Source of the DNA: Cellulomonas sp. PhB143
Lineage (GTDB): Bacteria > Actinomycetota > Actinomycetes > Actinomycetales > Cellulomonadaceae
NCBI RefSeq assembly: GCF_003752595.1
Contig: NZ_RKIJ01000011.1
Span: 303,322-367,321 of the forward strand
Direction: 5' to 3'
Length of the DNA: 64,000 nucleotides
Positions 47,059 to 54,957 of the stretch are shown here, in pieces. The stretch's first letter is position 1. Each line of letters opens with the position of its first letter. The notes under the pieces are model-generated. The model saw nothing but the letters and a program-made list of their open reading frames with translations, was not told the origin of the DNA and searched no databases. The position numbers and the translations under genes are program-made.

Positions 47059-47229
47059 GTGGCAAGCAAGAGCTCTGACGTTCGCCCCAAGATCACGCTC
47101 GCGTGCGTGGAGTGCAAGGAGCGCAACTACATCACCAAGAAGAACCGTCGGAACAACCCCGACCGCCTCGAGCTGGCGAAGTTCTGCCCGCGCTGCGGCA
47201 AGCACACCGCGCACCGCGAGACCCGCTGA
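47059..47229 (+). CDS. rpmG: 50S ribosomal protein L33
   Basis: 56 residues from GTG 47059 with GCGAGAGGTG upstream: [19 protein letters not shown], then [19 protein letters not shown] and [14 protein letters not shown]. The two CxxC pairs (CVEC, CPRC) show the zinc-binding form of L33, which many actinomycetes pair with a zinc-free copy elsewhere. Order tRNA-Met, rpmG, MaoC-type genes matches the mycobacterial rpmG2-hadA-hadB locus. Confidence 0.97.
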   Translation: MASKSSDVRPKITLACVECKERNYITKKNRRNNPDRLELAKFCPRCGKHTAHRETR

Positions 47230-47249
47230 GGCACGGTCCGTACCGATCG

Positions 47250-47702
47250 ATGACGATCAACACCGACTACGCCGGTCGCGAGTATCCCGCGACGGCGCCG
47301 TACTCGGTCGGCCGTGAGGCGCTGCGCGAGCTCGCGGCGACGCTCGGCTCCCTGCACCCCGCGCACCACGACCTCGTGGCGGCGCGGGGTGCGGGCTATC
47401 CGGACCTGGTCGCGCCGCCCACCTACGCCGTCGTGCTCGCCCAGCGGGCCGAGGCCCAGCTGGTCCAGGACGAGGCGGCCGGTATCGACTTCTCCCGCGT
47501 CGTGCACGCCGAGGAGCGCTTCACCCACCACCGGCCGATCGTCGCGGGCGACGAGCTCGTGACCGTGCTGCACGTGGACTCGATCGTCGAGCGGCGCGGC
47601 CTGGCGATGGTGACGACGCGGTGCGAGATCTCCGCGGCCGACGGCGGAGAGCCGGTGGCCACCGTGGTCTCGACGCTCGCCGTCCGGGGGGAGGTCGCAT
47701 GA
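47250..47702 (+). CDS. FAS1-like dehydratase (HadA/HadC-type, MaoC fold)
   Basis: 150 residues with the hot-dog fold pattern of (3R)-hydroxyacyl dehydratase non-catalytic or partner subunits: PTYAVVLAQRAEAQLVQDE, VVHAEERFTHHRPIVAGDELVT and AMVTTRCEI. It lacks the D-x-x-x-x-H hydratase motif and would pair with the following gene, as HadA does with HadB in mycobacterial fatty-acid elongation. In organisms without mycolic acids the exact substrate is unknown. ATG 47250 lies 20 bp after rpmG; the stop overlaps the next ATG by 4 bp. Confidence 0.87.
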   Translation: MTINTDYAGREYPATAPYSVGREALRELAATLGSLHPAHHDLVAARGAGYPDLVAPPTYAVVLAQRAEAQLVQDEAAGIDFSRVVHAEERFTHHRPIVAGDELVTVLHVDSIVERRGLAMVTTRCEISAADGGEPVATVVSTLAVRGEVA

Positions 47703-48121
47703 GCCGTCCGCAGATCGAGTCCCTCGCCGTCGGCGACGAGGTCGGTGCGCGCACCGTGGAGGTCGACCGGGCCCGGCTGGTCCGGTACGCCGGCGCGTCG
47801 GGAGACCGCAACCCGATCCACTGGAACGAGCGCGTCGCGACCGAGGCGGGGCTCCCGGGCGTCATCGCGCACGGCATGTTCACGATGGGCGCCGCCGTCG
47901 CGCTCGTCGAGGACTGGGCGGACGACCCGGGGGCGGTGATCGACTATCAGACCCGGTTCTCGCGCCCCGTCCCGGTCCCGGACCCGGGCGCGGCCACGGT
48001 CGAGGTGCTCGGCACCGTCGGCGCGGTGGACCTCGCCTCGCGCACCGTCCGCATCGACCTGGCCGTGACGTACGACGGCGCGCGCGTGCTGATGAAGGCT
48101 CAGGCGGTCGTCCGGCTCTGA
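47699..48121 (+). CDS. MaoC-family (HadB-like) dehydratase subunit
   Basis: 140 residues. The hydratase 2 motif is visible in YAGASGDRNPIHWNERVA (about residues 29-46), with Asp and His as the catalytic pair, then GVIAHGMFTMGAAVALV. It is the catalytic half of a heterodimer with the overlapping upstream gene, acting on (3R)-hydroxyacyl chains, probably in fatty-acid elongation. Its last 22 bases overlap the convergent LacI gene. Confidence 0.9.
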   Translation: MSRPQIESLAVGDEVGARTVEVDRARLVRYAGASGDRNPIHWNERVATEAGLPGVIAHGMFTMGAAVALVEDWADDPGAVIDYQTRFSRPVPVPDPGAATVEVLGTVGAVDLASRTVRIDLAVTYDGARVLMKAQAVVRL

Positions 48122-49185
48122 CGCGCCGGCGGGCCCGTCGTCGTGCCGACGCTCAGCTCGACCGGCAGGCGGACCTCCTCGGGTGCCTCGCCCGCGAGCA
48201 GCCCGATGACCGCCTCGCCGAGCCGTTCGCCCTTCTCCGCGAGCGGCTGGCGCACGGTCGTCAGGACGGTCGGGGCGAGCCACGGCAGGTCGAGCCCGTC
48301 GAAGCCGGCGACGGAGACGTCGCCCGGCACGTCCAGCCCGAGCTCGTGCGCGGCGAGCACCGCGCCCCCGGCCAGGAGGTCGGAGTGGGCGACGATCGCC
48401 GTCGGGCGGTCCGGGGCGGAGAGCAAAGCGAGGGCCGCCGTCTTGCCGTGCTCGACGAGGGAGGCCTCGGTCTCCCAGGTGACGACCGGGTCCACGGCGT
48501 CGCGGACGCCGGCGAGGCGGTTCGCGGTGGGGGTCCTGTCCACCTGTGCGAGCCGCGCGGCGTCGACCGGGCCCTGCGCGCCCGAGCTGTCGAGCGGCAG
48601 CGAGATCTCGGCGACCCGCTCGTGCCCCAGGTCCACCAGGTGCTGGACGACCTGCGCGGTGCCGACGCGGTCGTCGAGCGTCACCGCGGGGGCGCCCGGC
48701 ACGAGCCGGCCCTCGCCGATCACGACGGGCACGCCGCGGCGCTGGAACGCGTCGAGGGTCGGGTCCTGTCGGCCGACGCCCCACACGAGGACGCCGACGT
48801 CCATGGCGGCGGTCTCGATGAGCGGGTCGACGACCCGTGAGGCGGGATCGTGCCCCGGGATACCGGGGATGAGCAGGACGCCGAGGCCGTGCGCGCCGAG
48901 GGTGGAGACCAGGCCGTCGAGGACCTGTACCGCGACGGGGTCACGGAAGCTGCGCTTGAGCTGGTCGCCGATGACGACGCCGACGATCCCGGAGCGGCCG
49001 GAGCGCAGCTGGCGGCCCAGCGGGTTGGGACCGGTGTAGCCGAGCTCGTCGGCGGCGCGCAGGACGCGGTCCCTCGTCTCCGGCGAGATCGGTCCCGCGC
49101 CGGAGAAGGCGAGGGAGGCGGTCGAGACCGAGACGCCGGCGCGCTCGGCGACCCGGGCGAGCGTGGGACGTGCGGGGCCGGCCAT
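48100..49185 (-). CDS. LacI-family transcriptional regulator
   Basis: 361 residues. The N-terminal helix-turn-helix (PTLARVAERAGVSVSTASLAFSG, about residues 7-29) and hinge helix (LGRQLRSGRSGIVGVVI) are followed by a periplasmic-binding-type sensor domain ending DVSVAGFDGLDLPWLAPTVLTTVRQP. ATG 49185 has AAGGAGA upstream on its strand. It is divergent from the MFS gene with a LacI-type palindrome between them, so it probably represses that gene and itself. The inducer is unknown; the 3' end overlaps the HadB-like gene. Confidence 0.94.
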   Translation of the reverse strand: MAGPARPTLARVAERAGVSVSTASLAFSGAGPISPETRDRVLRAADELGYTGPNPLGRQLRSGRSGIVGVVIGDQLKRSFRDPVAVQVLDGLVSTLGAHGLGVLLIPGIPGHDPASRVVDPLIETAAMDVGVLVWGVGRQDPTLDAFQRRGVPVVIGEGRLVPGAPAVTLDDRVGTAQVVQHLVDLGHERVAEISLPLDSSGAQGPVDAARLAQVDRTPTANRLAGVRDAVDPVVTWETEASLVEHGKTAALALLSAPDRPTAIVAHSDLLAGGAVLAAHELGLDVPGDVSVAGFDGLDLPWLAPTVLTTVRQPLAEKGERLGEAVIGLLAGEAPEEVRLPVELSVGTTTGPPARQSRTTA

Positions 49186-49299
49186 CGATCTCCTTCGTTT
49201 CCGCTCGAGGCGTTCGGCCTCCGTCGCAGGCGCCGTCGGCCTGGTCCGTGGTGCGGCCGGTTGACGGCTGCGCCAGCCTACTAGCAGAATCTCCGCGTC

Positions 49300-49319
49300 G
49301 CCTCGAAACGATTCGAGGC
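49300..49319. promoter_or_regulatory. LacI-type operator between lacI-like and MFS genes
   Basis: GCCTCGAAACGATTCGAGGC is a 20-bp palindrome with the central CG typical of LacI-family operators; only one base pair breaks the symmetry. It lies 62 bases before the MFS start and 115 bases from the regulator start in the divergent promoter region. Confidence 0.75.
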
Positions 49320-49380
49320 GCCGGGACGGACTCGTCCCGACCCGCCGGACGACGCGCCCGCGGCGCGCTGAGGAGCCCCG

Positions 49381-50670
49381 ATGAGCACTGCCCACGCTGC
49401 ACGTGGAGCATCGACGTCGCGCCCGGAGCCGCGCCTGCGCAGCGCCACCTGGGCGGTGGTGGCGGTCTTCTTCCTCGCCGGTTTCGCGTTCGCGAGCTGG
49501 GCGTCGCGGCTGCCCGCCGTGCGCGACGTCCTCGGGCTCAGCGAGGCGCAGATGGGGCTCACGCTCCTCTTCGTCGCGATCGGCTCGATCATCGCCCTGC
49601 CCCTCTCCGGCCGGGTGGTCGACGCGATCGGCGCGTCCCGCGCCGTGCTGGGCTTCGCGGCCGTGAACACCACGGGCCTCGTCCTCGCGGTCCTGTGCGT
49701 CGACCTCGGGTCGGTGGGGCTGCTGCGGTGCGCGCTGCTGCTCACCGGGATCGGCACCGGGGTGTGGGACGCCGCGATGAACCTCGAGGGTGCCGCGGTC
49801 GAGCAGCGCCTCGGCCGCGCGATCATGCCCCAGTTCCACGCCGCCTTCTCGTTCGGCACCGTCACCGGCGCCGGCCTGGGCGCGCTCGCCGCCTGGGGGC
49901 ACGTCGGCATCACCGTGCACCTGCTGGTCGCGGTGCTCGCAGGCCTCGTCGGCGTCGCGTTCGCCGTGCGCCGCTTCCTGCCGCCCGAGGAGGTGGCGCA
50001 CCCCGCGCACCCGGGCGACCAGGCGGGTGCCGACCCGGCGACGGCCGCGGGCGTGTCTCCCGAGCGCGCCCCGGCCGCGGGTCGCGCCCCGAGCGCCTGG
50101 ACAGAGCCCCGCACGCTCATGATCGGTCTGGTCGTCCTCGCGGCCGCGCTCACCGAAGGCGCCGCGAACGACTGGGTCGGTCTCGCCGTCGTCGACGGGT
50201 TCGACGCGGCGGACGCGCTCGGCGCGGTCGGCCTGGCCGTGTTCCTCAGCGCGATGACCGGCATGCGCCTGCTCGGGACGGGCCTGCTTGACCGGCACGG
50301 GCGTGTGCCGGTGCTGCGCCTCTCGGCGGGACTCGCGATCGTCGGCCTCGTCGTCTTCGCGCTGGTCCCGAGCCTGTGGGTGGCGCTGTGCGGCGTCGTC
50401 CTGTGGGGGATGGGTGCGGCGCTGGGCTTCCCGGTCGGGATGAGCGCCGCGTCGGACGACCCGCGCCGGGCCGCCGGCCGGGTGAGCGTAGTCGCGACCA
50501 TCGGGTACTCCGCGTTCTTCGTGGGACCGCCGCTCATCGGCTTCCTCGCGGAGCAGGTGGGCTACCGCGAGGCGCTGCTGATCATCACGGTGCCTCTCGT
50601 GCTCGGGCTGTTCGCCATGGGGGCGGTGCGGCCGCTGCCCGACGCCGTGGGCACCGTGCGCGAAGGTTGA
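49381..50670 (+). CDS. MFS transporter (LacI-controlled)
   Basis: 429 residues, twelve helices in two halves with a Pro/Ala-rich central loop (about 202-240). The first half includes FASWASRLPAVRDVLGLS, GIGTGVWDAAMNLEGAAVE and FHAAFSFGTVTGAGLGA, the pattern of the FucP/YbjJ-like group; related proteins carry sugars or act as exporters. ATG 49381 follows GAGGAGCC. Regulation by the adjacent LacI protein is suggested by the operator at 49300-49319. Substrate unknown. Confidence 0.9.
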   Translation: MSTAHAARGASTSRPEPRLRSATWAVVAVFFLAGFAFASWASRLPAVRDVLGLSEAQMGLTLLFVAIGSIIALPLSGRVVDAIGASRAVLGFAAVNTTGLVLAVLCVDLGSVGLLRCALLLTGIGTGVWDAAMNLEGAAVEQRLGRAIMPQFHAAFSFGTVTGAGLGALAAWGHVGITVHLLVAVLAGLVGVAFAVRRFLPPEEVAHPAHPGDQAGADPATAAGVSPERAPAAGRAPSAWTEPRTLMIGLVVLAAALTEGAANDWVGLAVVDGFDAADALGAVGLAVFLSAMTGMRLLGTGLLDRHGRVPVLRLSAGLAIVGLVVFALVPSLWVALCGVVLWGMGAALGFPVGMSAASDDPRRAAGRVSVVATIGYSAFFVGPPLIGFLAEQVGYREALLIITVPLVLGLFAMGAVRPLPDAVGTVREG

Positions 50671-50687
50671 CGCCCCCTCCGCCCCCT

Positions 50688-50753
50688 CCGCCGAGGCGTC
50701 GAACTCGGCCCCTGATTCTCCGAATCCGGGGGCCGAGCTCGACGTCTCGGCGG
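50688..50753. repeat. Palindromic repeat element, copy 2 (between convergent genes)
   Basis: About 66 bp of inverted repeat with a 3-base loop (50719-50721): arms 50688-50718 and 50722-50753. It shares the GCCGAG.CGTCGAACTC start and GACGTCTCGGC end with 23202-23263. It lies 17 bp after the MFS stop and 12 bp before the end of the convergent permease gene, so it may also act as a two-way terminator. Confidence 0.8.
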
Positions 50754-50765
50754 GCGGCGCGCGGC

Positions 50766-52634
50766 TCAGCTCCAGAAGCCGTCGTGCACCGCGGCGGCCT
50801 CCTCCTCGAGGAGGGGGCCGACGACGGTGACGTGGCGCTGGCCGCGGGCGAAGACCTCTCGGCACGGCAGGGCGAACGTCGGGTTCTCCGGGTTGTCGCC
50901 GGTCAGGCCGAGGAGGCGCTCCTCCGACAGCGCGTAGACGACCCGTCCGATCCCTGTCCAGTAGACCGCTCCGGCGCACATCGCGCACGGCTCGGCACTC
51001 GTGTAGAGGGTGGCCCGGGCCAGCTGGGCGGAGCTGAGGGTGCGAGCGGCCGCGGCGACCGCGGCAGTCTCGGCGTGCTGCGTCGGGTCGCCCGCCGGGG
51101 GGAGGGAGTTGTTCCCCCGTTCGGCGACGACGATGCCGTCGCCGTCCACGACGATCGCGCCGAACGGGTGCCGGCCCTCCGCCCGCGACGTCTCTGCGAC
51201 CCGCATCGCCCGGCGCAGCAGGTCGAGCTCGTGGGCCGTCAGGTCGTCGGCCTCGCCGCTCCGCGGTCCGGGGATGCCCTGCGTCGCTCGATCCTCGCGG
51301 TTGAGAGCGAGGTTCAGGAGGACGGCGGCGATCGCGCCGAGGAAGATCCCGCTCTGCAGCACCAGCGCCACGGGGCCGTCGTACTGTGCGAAGAGCTCGG
51401 GCATCGCCATCGGCAGCACGCCGACGCTGACCGACACCGCGACCACGAGCGCGTTGTTCGTGCCCGTGTAGCGCACCCTCGCCAGCTCCTGGATGCCGGC
51501 CGCCGTCGTCATCCCGAACATCACGATCGCCCCGCCGCCGAGGACGGCCGGAGGCACGGCCGCGACGAGCGCACCGACCTTGGGGAAGAGCCCGAGGGCG
51601 ATCATCACGCCGCCGCCCGCCGCGACGACGAACCGGGACCGGACCGCGGTCATCGCGATGAGTCCCGTGTTCTGGCTGAACGCGTTCAGCGGGAAGCCGT
51701 TGAGGAACCCGCCGACGAGGGTCGAGAGCCCGTCCGCCCGGAAGGCTGCCCCGAGGCGACGCGGGGTGATGGGGGAGCCCGTGATGGTGCCGATGGCGAG
51801 GACGTTCCCTGTGGTCTCCGCGAGGATCACCAGCATCGCCAGCGACATGACGAGCACCGAGGCCAGGTCCAGGTGCGGCGCGCCGAAGGCGAGCGGGCTC
51901 GCGACACCGAACCAGCCGGCGTCGGCGACGTGGGAGAAGTCCGTCGCGCCTGCGACGGCGGCGACGCCGGTGCCGACGACGAGGGCCACGAGGACCGCGA
52001 GGCTGCGCACCAGCCCGCGGCCGAAGGCGTGCAGGACGACGGTCACGACGACGGTGAGCAGGCCGAGGAGAAGGTTGCGCAGCGAGCCGAAGTCGTCGCT
52101 GCCCTGGCCGCCCCCGAGCCAGCCGGCGGCGGCAGGCATCAGCGAGATGCCGACCACCGTGATGAGGACGCCGATGACGACGGGCGGGAAGAACCGCACG
52201 AGCCGGCTCATGAAGGGCGCGACGGCGATCGTCACGGCCCCGGCGGCGATCACCGACCCGAAGACGGTGGTGAGCCCGTGCTCCTGCCCGATGAGCAGCA
52301 TGGGCGAGAGCGCGATGAAGGATGCGCCCTGCACGAGGGGCAGCCGCGCGCCGAAGCGCCACAGGCCCAGGGTCTGGACGAGCGTCGCCGCCCCGCCCAC
52401 GAGCAGGTTGGCGTTCAGCAGGAGCACCGTCTGTCCGGCAGACAGCCCGAGCGCCTGGGCGAGCACGAGCGGGACGGCGACGACACCGGCGTACATCACG
52501 AGCACGTGCTGCAGCCCGAGGGTCAGCGTCCTGCCGAGAGGCAGGCGCTCGTCGACCGGGTCACGCCCCGGCGGGCTGTCGGGTGTGCGCCGGACGTCGG
52601 GAGCGGAGACGGGCGGGATGCGGGTGGAAGTCAT
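50766..52634 (-). CDS. Fusion of NCS2 purine/xanthine permease with a nucleobase deaminase
   Basis: 622 residues on the minus strand. Residues about 33-450 are a uracil-xanthine permease of the NCS2 family: LGLQHVLVMYAGVVAVPLVLAQ at the start, ASFIALSPM, the FPLNAFSQNTGLIAMT region and about twelve helices. Residues about 465-622 form a zinc deaminase of the guanine deaminase/CMP-dCMP type with HAET (His520, Glu522) and PCAMC (Cys550, Cys553). The product would couple uptake of a purine with its deamination at the inner face of the membrane. It is divergent from the LysR gene, its likely regulator. No stop or shift separates the halves. Confidence 0.93.
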   Translation of the reverse strand: MTSTRIPPVSAPDVRRTPDSPPGRDPVDERLPLGRTLTLGLQHVLVMYAGVVAVPLVLAQALGLSAGQTVLLLNANLLVGGAATLVQTLGLWRFGARLPLVQGASFIALSPMLLIGQEHGLTTVFGSVIAAGAVTIAVAPFMSRLVRFFPPVVIGVLITVVGISLMPAAAGWLGGGQGSDDFGSLRNLLLGLLTVVVTVVLHAFGRGLVRSLAVLVALVVGTGVAAVAGATDFSHVADAGWFGVASPLAFGAPHLDLASVLVMSLAMLVILAETTGNVLAIGTITGSPITPRRLGAAFRADGLSTLVGGFLNGFPLNAFSQNTGLIAMTAVRSRFVVAAGGGVMIALGLFPKVGALVAAVPPAVLGGGAIVMFGMTTAAGIQELARVRYTGTNNALVVAVSVSVGVLPMAMPELFAQYDGPVALVLQSGIFLGAIAAVLLNLALNREDRATQGIPGPRSGEADDLTAHELDLLRRAMRVAETSRAEGRHPFGAIVVDGDGIVVAERGNNSLPPAGDPTQHAETAAVAAAARTLSSAQLARATLYTSAEPCAMCAGAVYWTGIGRVVYALSEERLLGLTGDNPENPTFALPCREVFARGQRHVTVVGPLLEEEAAAVHDGFWS

Positions 52635-52702
52635 GATGAGTCCCGTGGTTCGAGGGCCGTGAGCCCGTGGCGGGCGTCGCGGTGCGGGCGACGTCCCCGG
52701 AC

Positions 52703-52726
52703 GCTATGGCCGGAGCCTCCGATAGC
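52703..52726. promoter_or_regulatory. Candidate LysR-regulator site
   Basis: GCTAT (52703-52707) and ATAGC (52722-52726) form an inverted repeat in the divergent region. CCGATAG (52719-52725) recurs as CCGATAT at 52751-52757. The spacing is not a textbook T-N11-A box, so this is only a candidate. Confidence 0.35.
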
Positions 52727-52766
52727 CCTAAGCACCTCCCATCGTCATTTCCGATATGTTGCGCCC

Positions 52767-53759
52767 ATGCGCATCACCCTCGAACGTCTCGAGTGCTTCG
52801 TCGCGGCCGCCCGGGCCGGATCGTTCTCCGCAGCGGCGCGCCACCTCGGCAAGAGCCAGTCCACCGTCTCGGCCGCGGTCGCCAACCTGGAGATCGACGT
52901 CGGTGTCGACCTCTTCGACCGCTCGACGCGGAGCCCGACGCTCACCGAGGCCGGGGTACGGCTGCTGGTCGAGGCGGAGGCGGTCGTCGAGCGTGGTGCG
53001 GGCTTCGAGCGGCACGCCGACGCGCTCGCACTGCGCGAGGCCACGTCGGTCACCGTCAGCGTGGACGTCCCGACGCGGATCCTCGCGCCGGTCTTCGTGG
53101 AGCTCGCGAAGGTGTTCCCGTACACGAACCTGACCATCCACGACCCCCACGAGACCTCGGCGGCGCACGCGGTGGCGTCGGGGGCTGCCGCCCTGGGTGT
53201 GGCGTTCGCGCAGCCCGACTACCCCGGTACCGTCGCGTTCCGTCAGCTCGGCAAGCTGATCCTCGTGCACGTCGTCCACCGCGACCACCCGCTGGCGGCC
53301 TCGCCGACGGTCGATTTCGCGGACCTGCGCACGCACCGGCGGCTGGTGGTCCGGGGTCAGGCGGAGGCACAGCCCACCACCGAGTACCTGCGCACGGCGC
53401 AGACCTGGCAGGTCGCCGGTCACGCCTCGCTCGTGCAGCTCGCCACGGCGGGTCTCGGCTGGGCGACCCTGCCCCGCCAGTACATCCTCGAGGAGCTCGC
53501 GCGGGGCGACCTCGTCGAGCTCGAGCTCGCGGCCTACCCGCACACCGACTGGCTCGTCGGCGTCGACCTGCTCGTGCCCCGCGACCGTGCTCCCTCCTTG
53601 CCCGAGGCATGGCTCCAACGGCGCCTGGCGCGCTTCCGCGTCTCTGAGCGTGACCGGTTGGGCAACCACACCGCGCCGCTGGACACGGGAAGGTCCCACG
53701 CGTGGACAGGGGCGCCGGGACGAGGGCACGCCGCGGTCCGTGGGCCGGCGGCCGACTAG
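52767..53759 (+). CDS. LysR-family transcriptional regulator
   Basis: 330 residues. The winged helix-turn-helix covers residues 1-60 (ITLERLECFVAAARAGSFSAAARHLGKSQSTVSAAVANLE), with the LysR substrate-binding domain from about 90 to 295. ATG 52767 puts the helix-turn-helix at the usual distance from the N-terminus. The last 30 residues are low complexity. Divergent from the permease-deaminase fusion, which it probably controls in response to a purine or its product. It ends 9 bp before murB but is unlikely to belong functionally with it. Confidence 0.93.
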   Translation: MRITLERLECFVAAARAGSFSAAARHLGKSQSTVSAAVANLEIDVGVDLFDRSTRSPTLTEAGVRLLVEAEAVVERGAGFERHADALALREATSVTVSVDVPTRILAPVFVELAKVFPYTNLTIHDPHETSAAHAVASGAAALGVAFAQPDYPGTVAFRQLGKLILVHVVHRDHPLAASPTVDFADLRTHRRLVVRGQAEAQPTTEYLRTAQTWQVAGHASLVQLATAGLGWATLPRQYILEELARGDLVELELAAYPHTDWLVGVDLLVPRDRAPSLPEAWLQRRLARFRVSERDRLGNHTAPLDTGRSHAWTGAPGRGHAAVRGPAAD

Positions 53760-53768
53760 CATGGACGG

Positions 53769-54941
53769 GTGACTTCTGCGCCCGAGACCTCTGCCGACCC
53801 GGTACGCACCTCCGCGAACCTCGCCGACCTCACGACGCTCCGCGTCGGCGGGCCGGCCGACAGGTACGTCGAGACGTCCACCGAGGCCGAGCTCGTCGAG
53901 ACGGTCCGCGCCGCCGACGACGCCGGTGTGCCGCTCCTCGTGGTCGGCGGCGGGTCCAACCTCCTGGTCGCCGACGAGGGCTTCGGCGGCCTGGTGGTCC
54001 GGGACGTCCGCACGGGGATCAGTGTCGACGCGCAGGACTCGTGCGGCGGCGCCAGCCTCCACGCGCCGGCCGGCCAGGACTGGGACGCGCTCGTCGCGCA
54101 GTCGGTGCAGCAGGAGTGGGTCGGCGTCGAGGCGCTGTCCGGGATCCCGGGAACCCTCGGGGCCGCGCCCGTGCAGAACATCGGCGCCTACGGCCAGGAG
54201 GTCTCGGGCGTCGTCGCGTCGGTCCGGACGTGGGACAGGCACGAGCGCCGCGTGCGGACGCTCTCCGTGGGCGAGCTCGGCTTCGCGTACCGGTCGTCGG
54301 TCCTCAAGGAGAGCATGCGGCAGGTGGCCGACGGCGGGCCGTGGTTCCCGACGCCCCGCTACGTCGTCCTCGACGTGGCGCTGCAGATGCGCCTCGGCTC
54401 GCTCTCCGCCCCCGTGGCGTACCCCGAGCTCGCGCGCACGCTCGGCGTCCAGGTCGGAGAGCGGGCGCCCGGCCGGGACGTGCGCGCCGCCGTGCTCGAG
54501 CTGCGCGGACGCAAGGGCATGCTCCTCGACGCCGGTCCCGAGCCTGAGCACGACCGGTGGAGCGCCGGCTCGTTCTTCACGAACCCGGTGATCCGCGCCG
54601 AGGACGGCGACCTGCTGCCCGACGACGCCCCGCGCTATCCGGTGCGCTCCTCGCGCCCGGCATCGACGACGGGCCCGAGCCTGGGCGAGATCGACCCCTC
54701 GCTCGTCAAGACCTCGGCGGCGTGGCTCATCGAACACGCCGGGTTCTCCAAGGGGTGGGGCGTGCACGGGGAGAACAGCGTGGCGCGCCTGTCCTCGCGG
54801 CACACGCTGGCCGTGACGAACCGGGGCGGTGCGACCGCGCAGGACGTGCTCGCGCTCGCGCGCGCGGTGCGCGACGGCGTGCTCGACGCCTTCGGGGTCG
54901 CGCTCGAGCCCGAGCCGGTCCTGGTGGGCCTGACCCTCTAG
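53769..54941 (+). CDS. murB: UDP-N-acetylenolpyruvoylglucosamine reductase
   Basis: FAD enzyme that reduces UDP-GlcNAc-enolpyruvate to UDP-MurNAc in peptidoglycan synthesis. In 390 residues it has NLADLTTLRVGGPADRYVE, LLVVGGGSNLLVADEGF (FAD-binding), ALSGIPGTLGAAPVQNIGAYGQE, and SAGSFFTNPV with the proton-donor Ser. The VGVHGENS.ARLSSRHTLAVTNRG-like end fits the family. GTG start 53769; an in-frame earlier start is not available before the LysR stop. Confidence 0.97.
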   Translation: MTSAPETSADPVRTSANLADLTTLRVGGPADRYVETSTEAELVETVRAADDAGVPLLVVGGGSNLLVADEGFGGLVVRDVRTGISVDAQDSCGGASLHAPAGQDWDALVAQSVQQEWVGVEALSGIPGTLGAAPVQNIGAYGQEVSGVVASVRTWDRHERRVRTLSVGELGFAYRSSVLKESMRQVADGGPWFPTPRYVVLDVALQMRLGSLSAPVAYPELARTLGVQVGERAPGRDVRAAVLELRGRKGMLLDAGPEPEHDRWSAGSFFTNPVIRAEDGDLLPDDAPRYPVRSSRPASTTGPSLGEIDPSLVKTSAAWLIEHAGFSKGWGVHGENSVARLSSRHTLAVTNRGGATAQDVLALARAVRDGVLDAFGVALEPEPVLVGLTL

Positions 54942-54957
54942 CTCGCGCCGTCGGCGC

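Noticed and set aside
48100-52362. A 1420-codon minus-strand frame ending in the LacI regulator
   Set aside because: Only the last 361 codons, after a good ribosome site at 49185, look like protein; the rest is a shadow of the MFS and permease genes.
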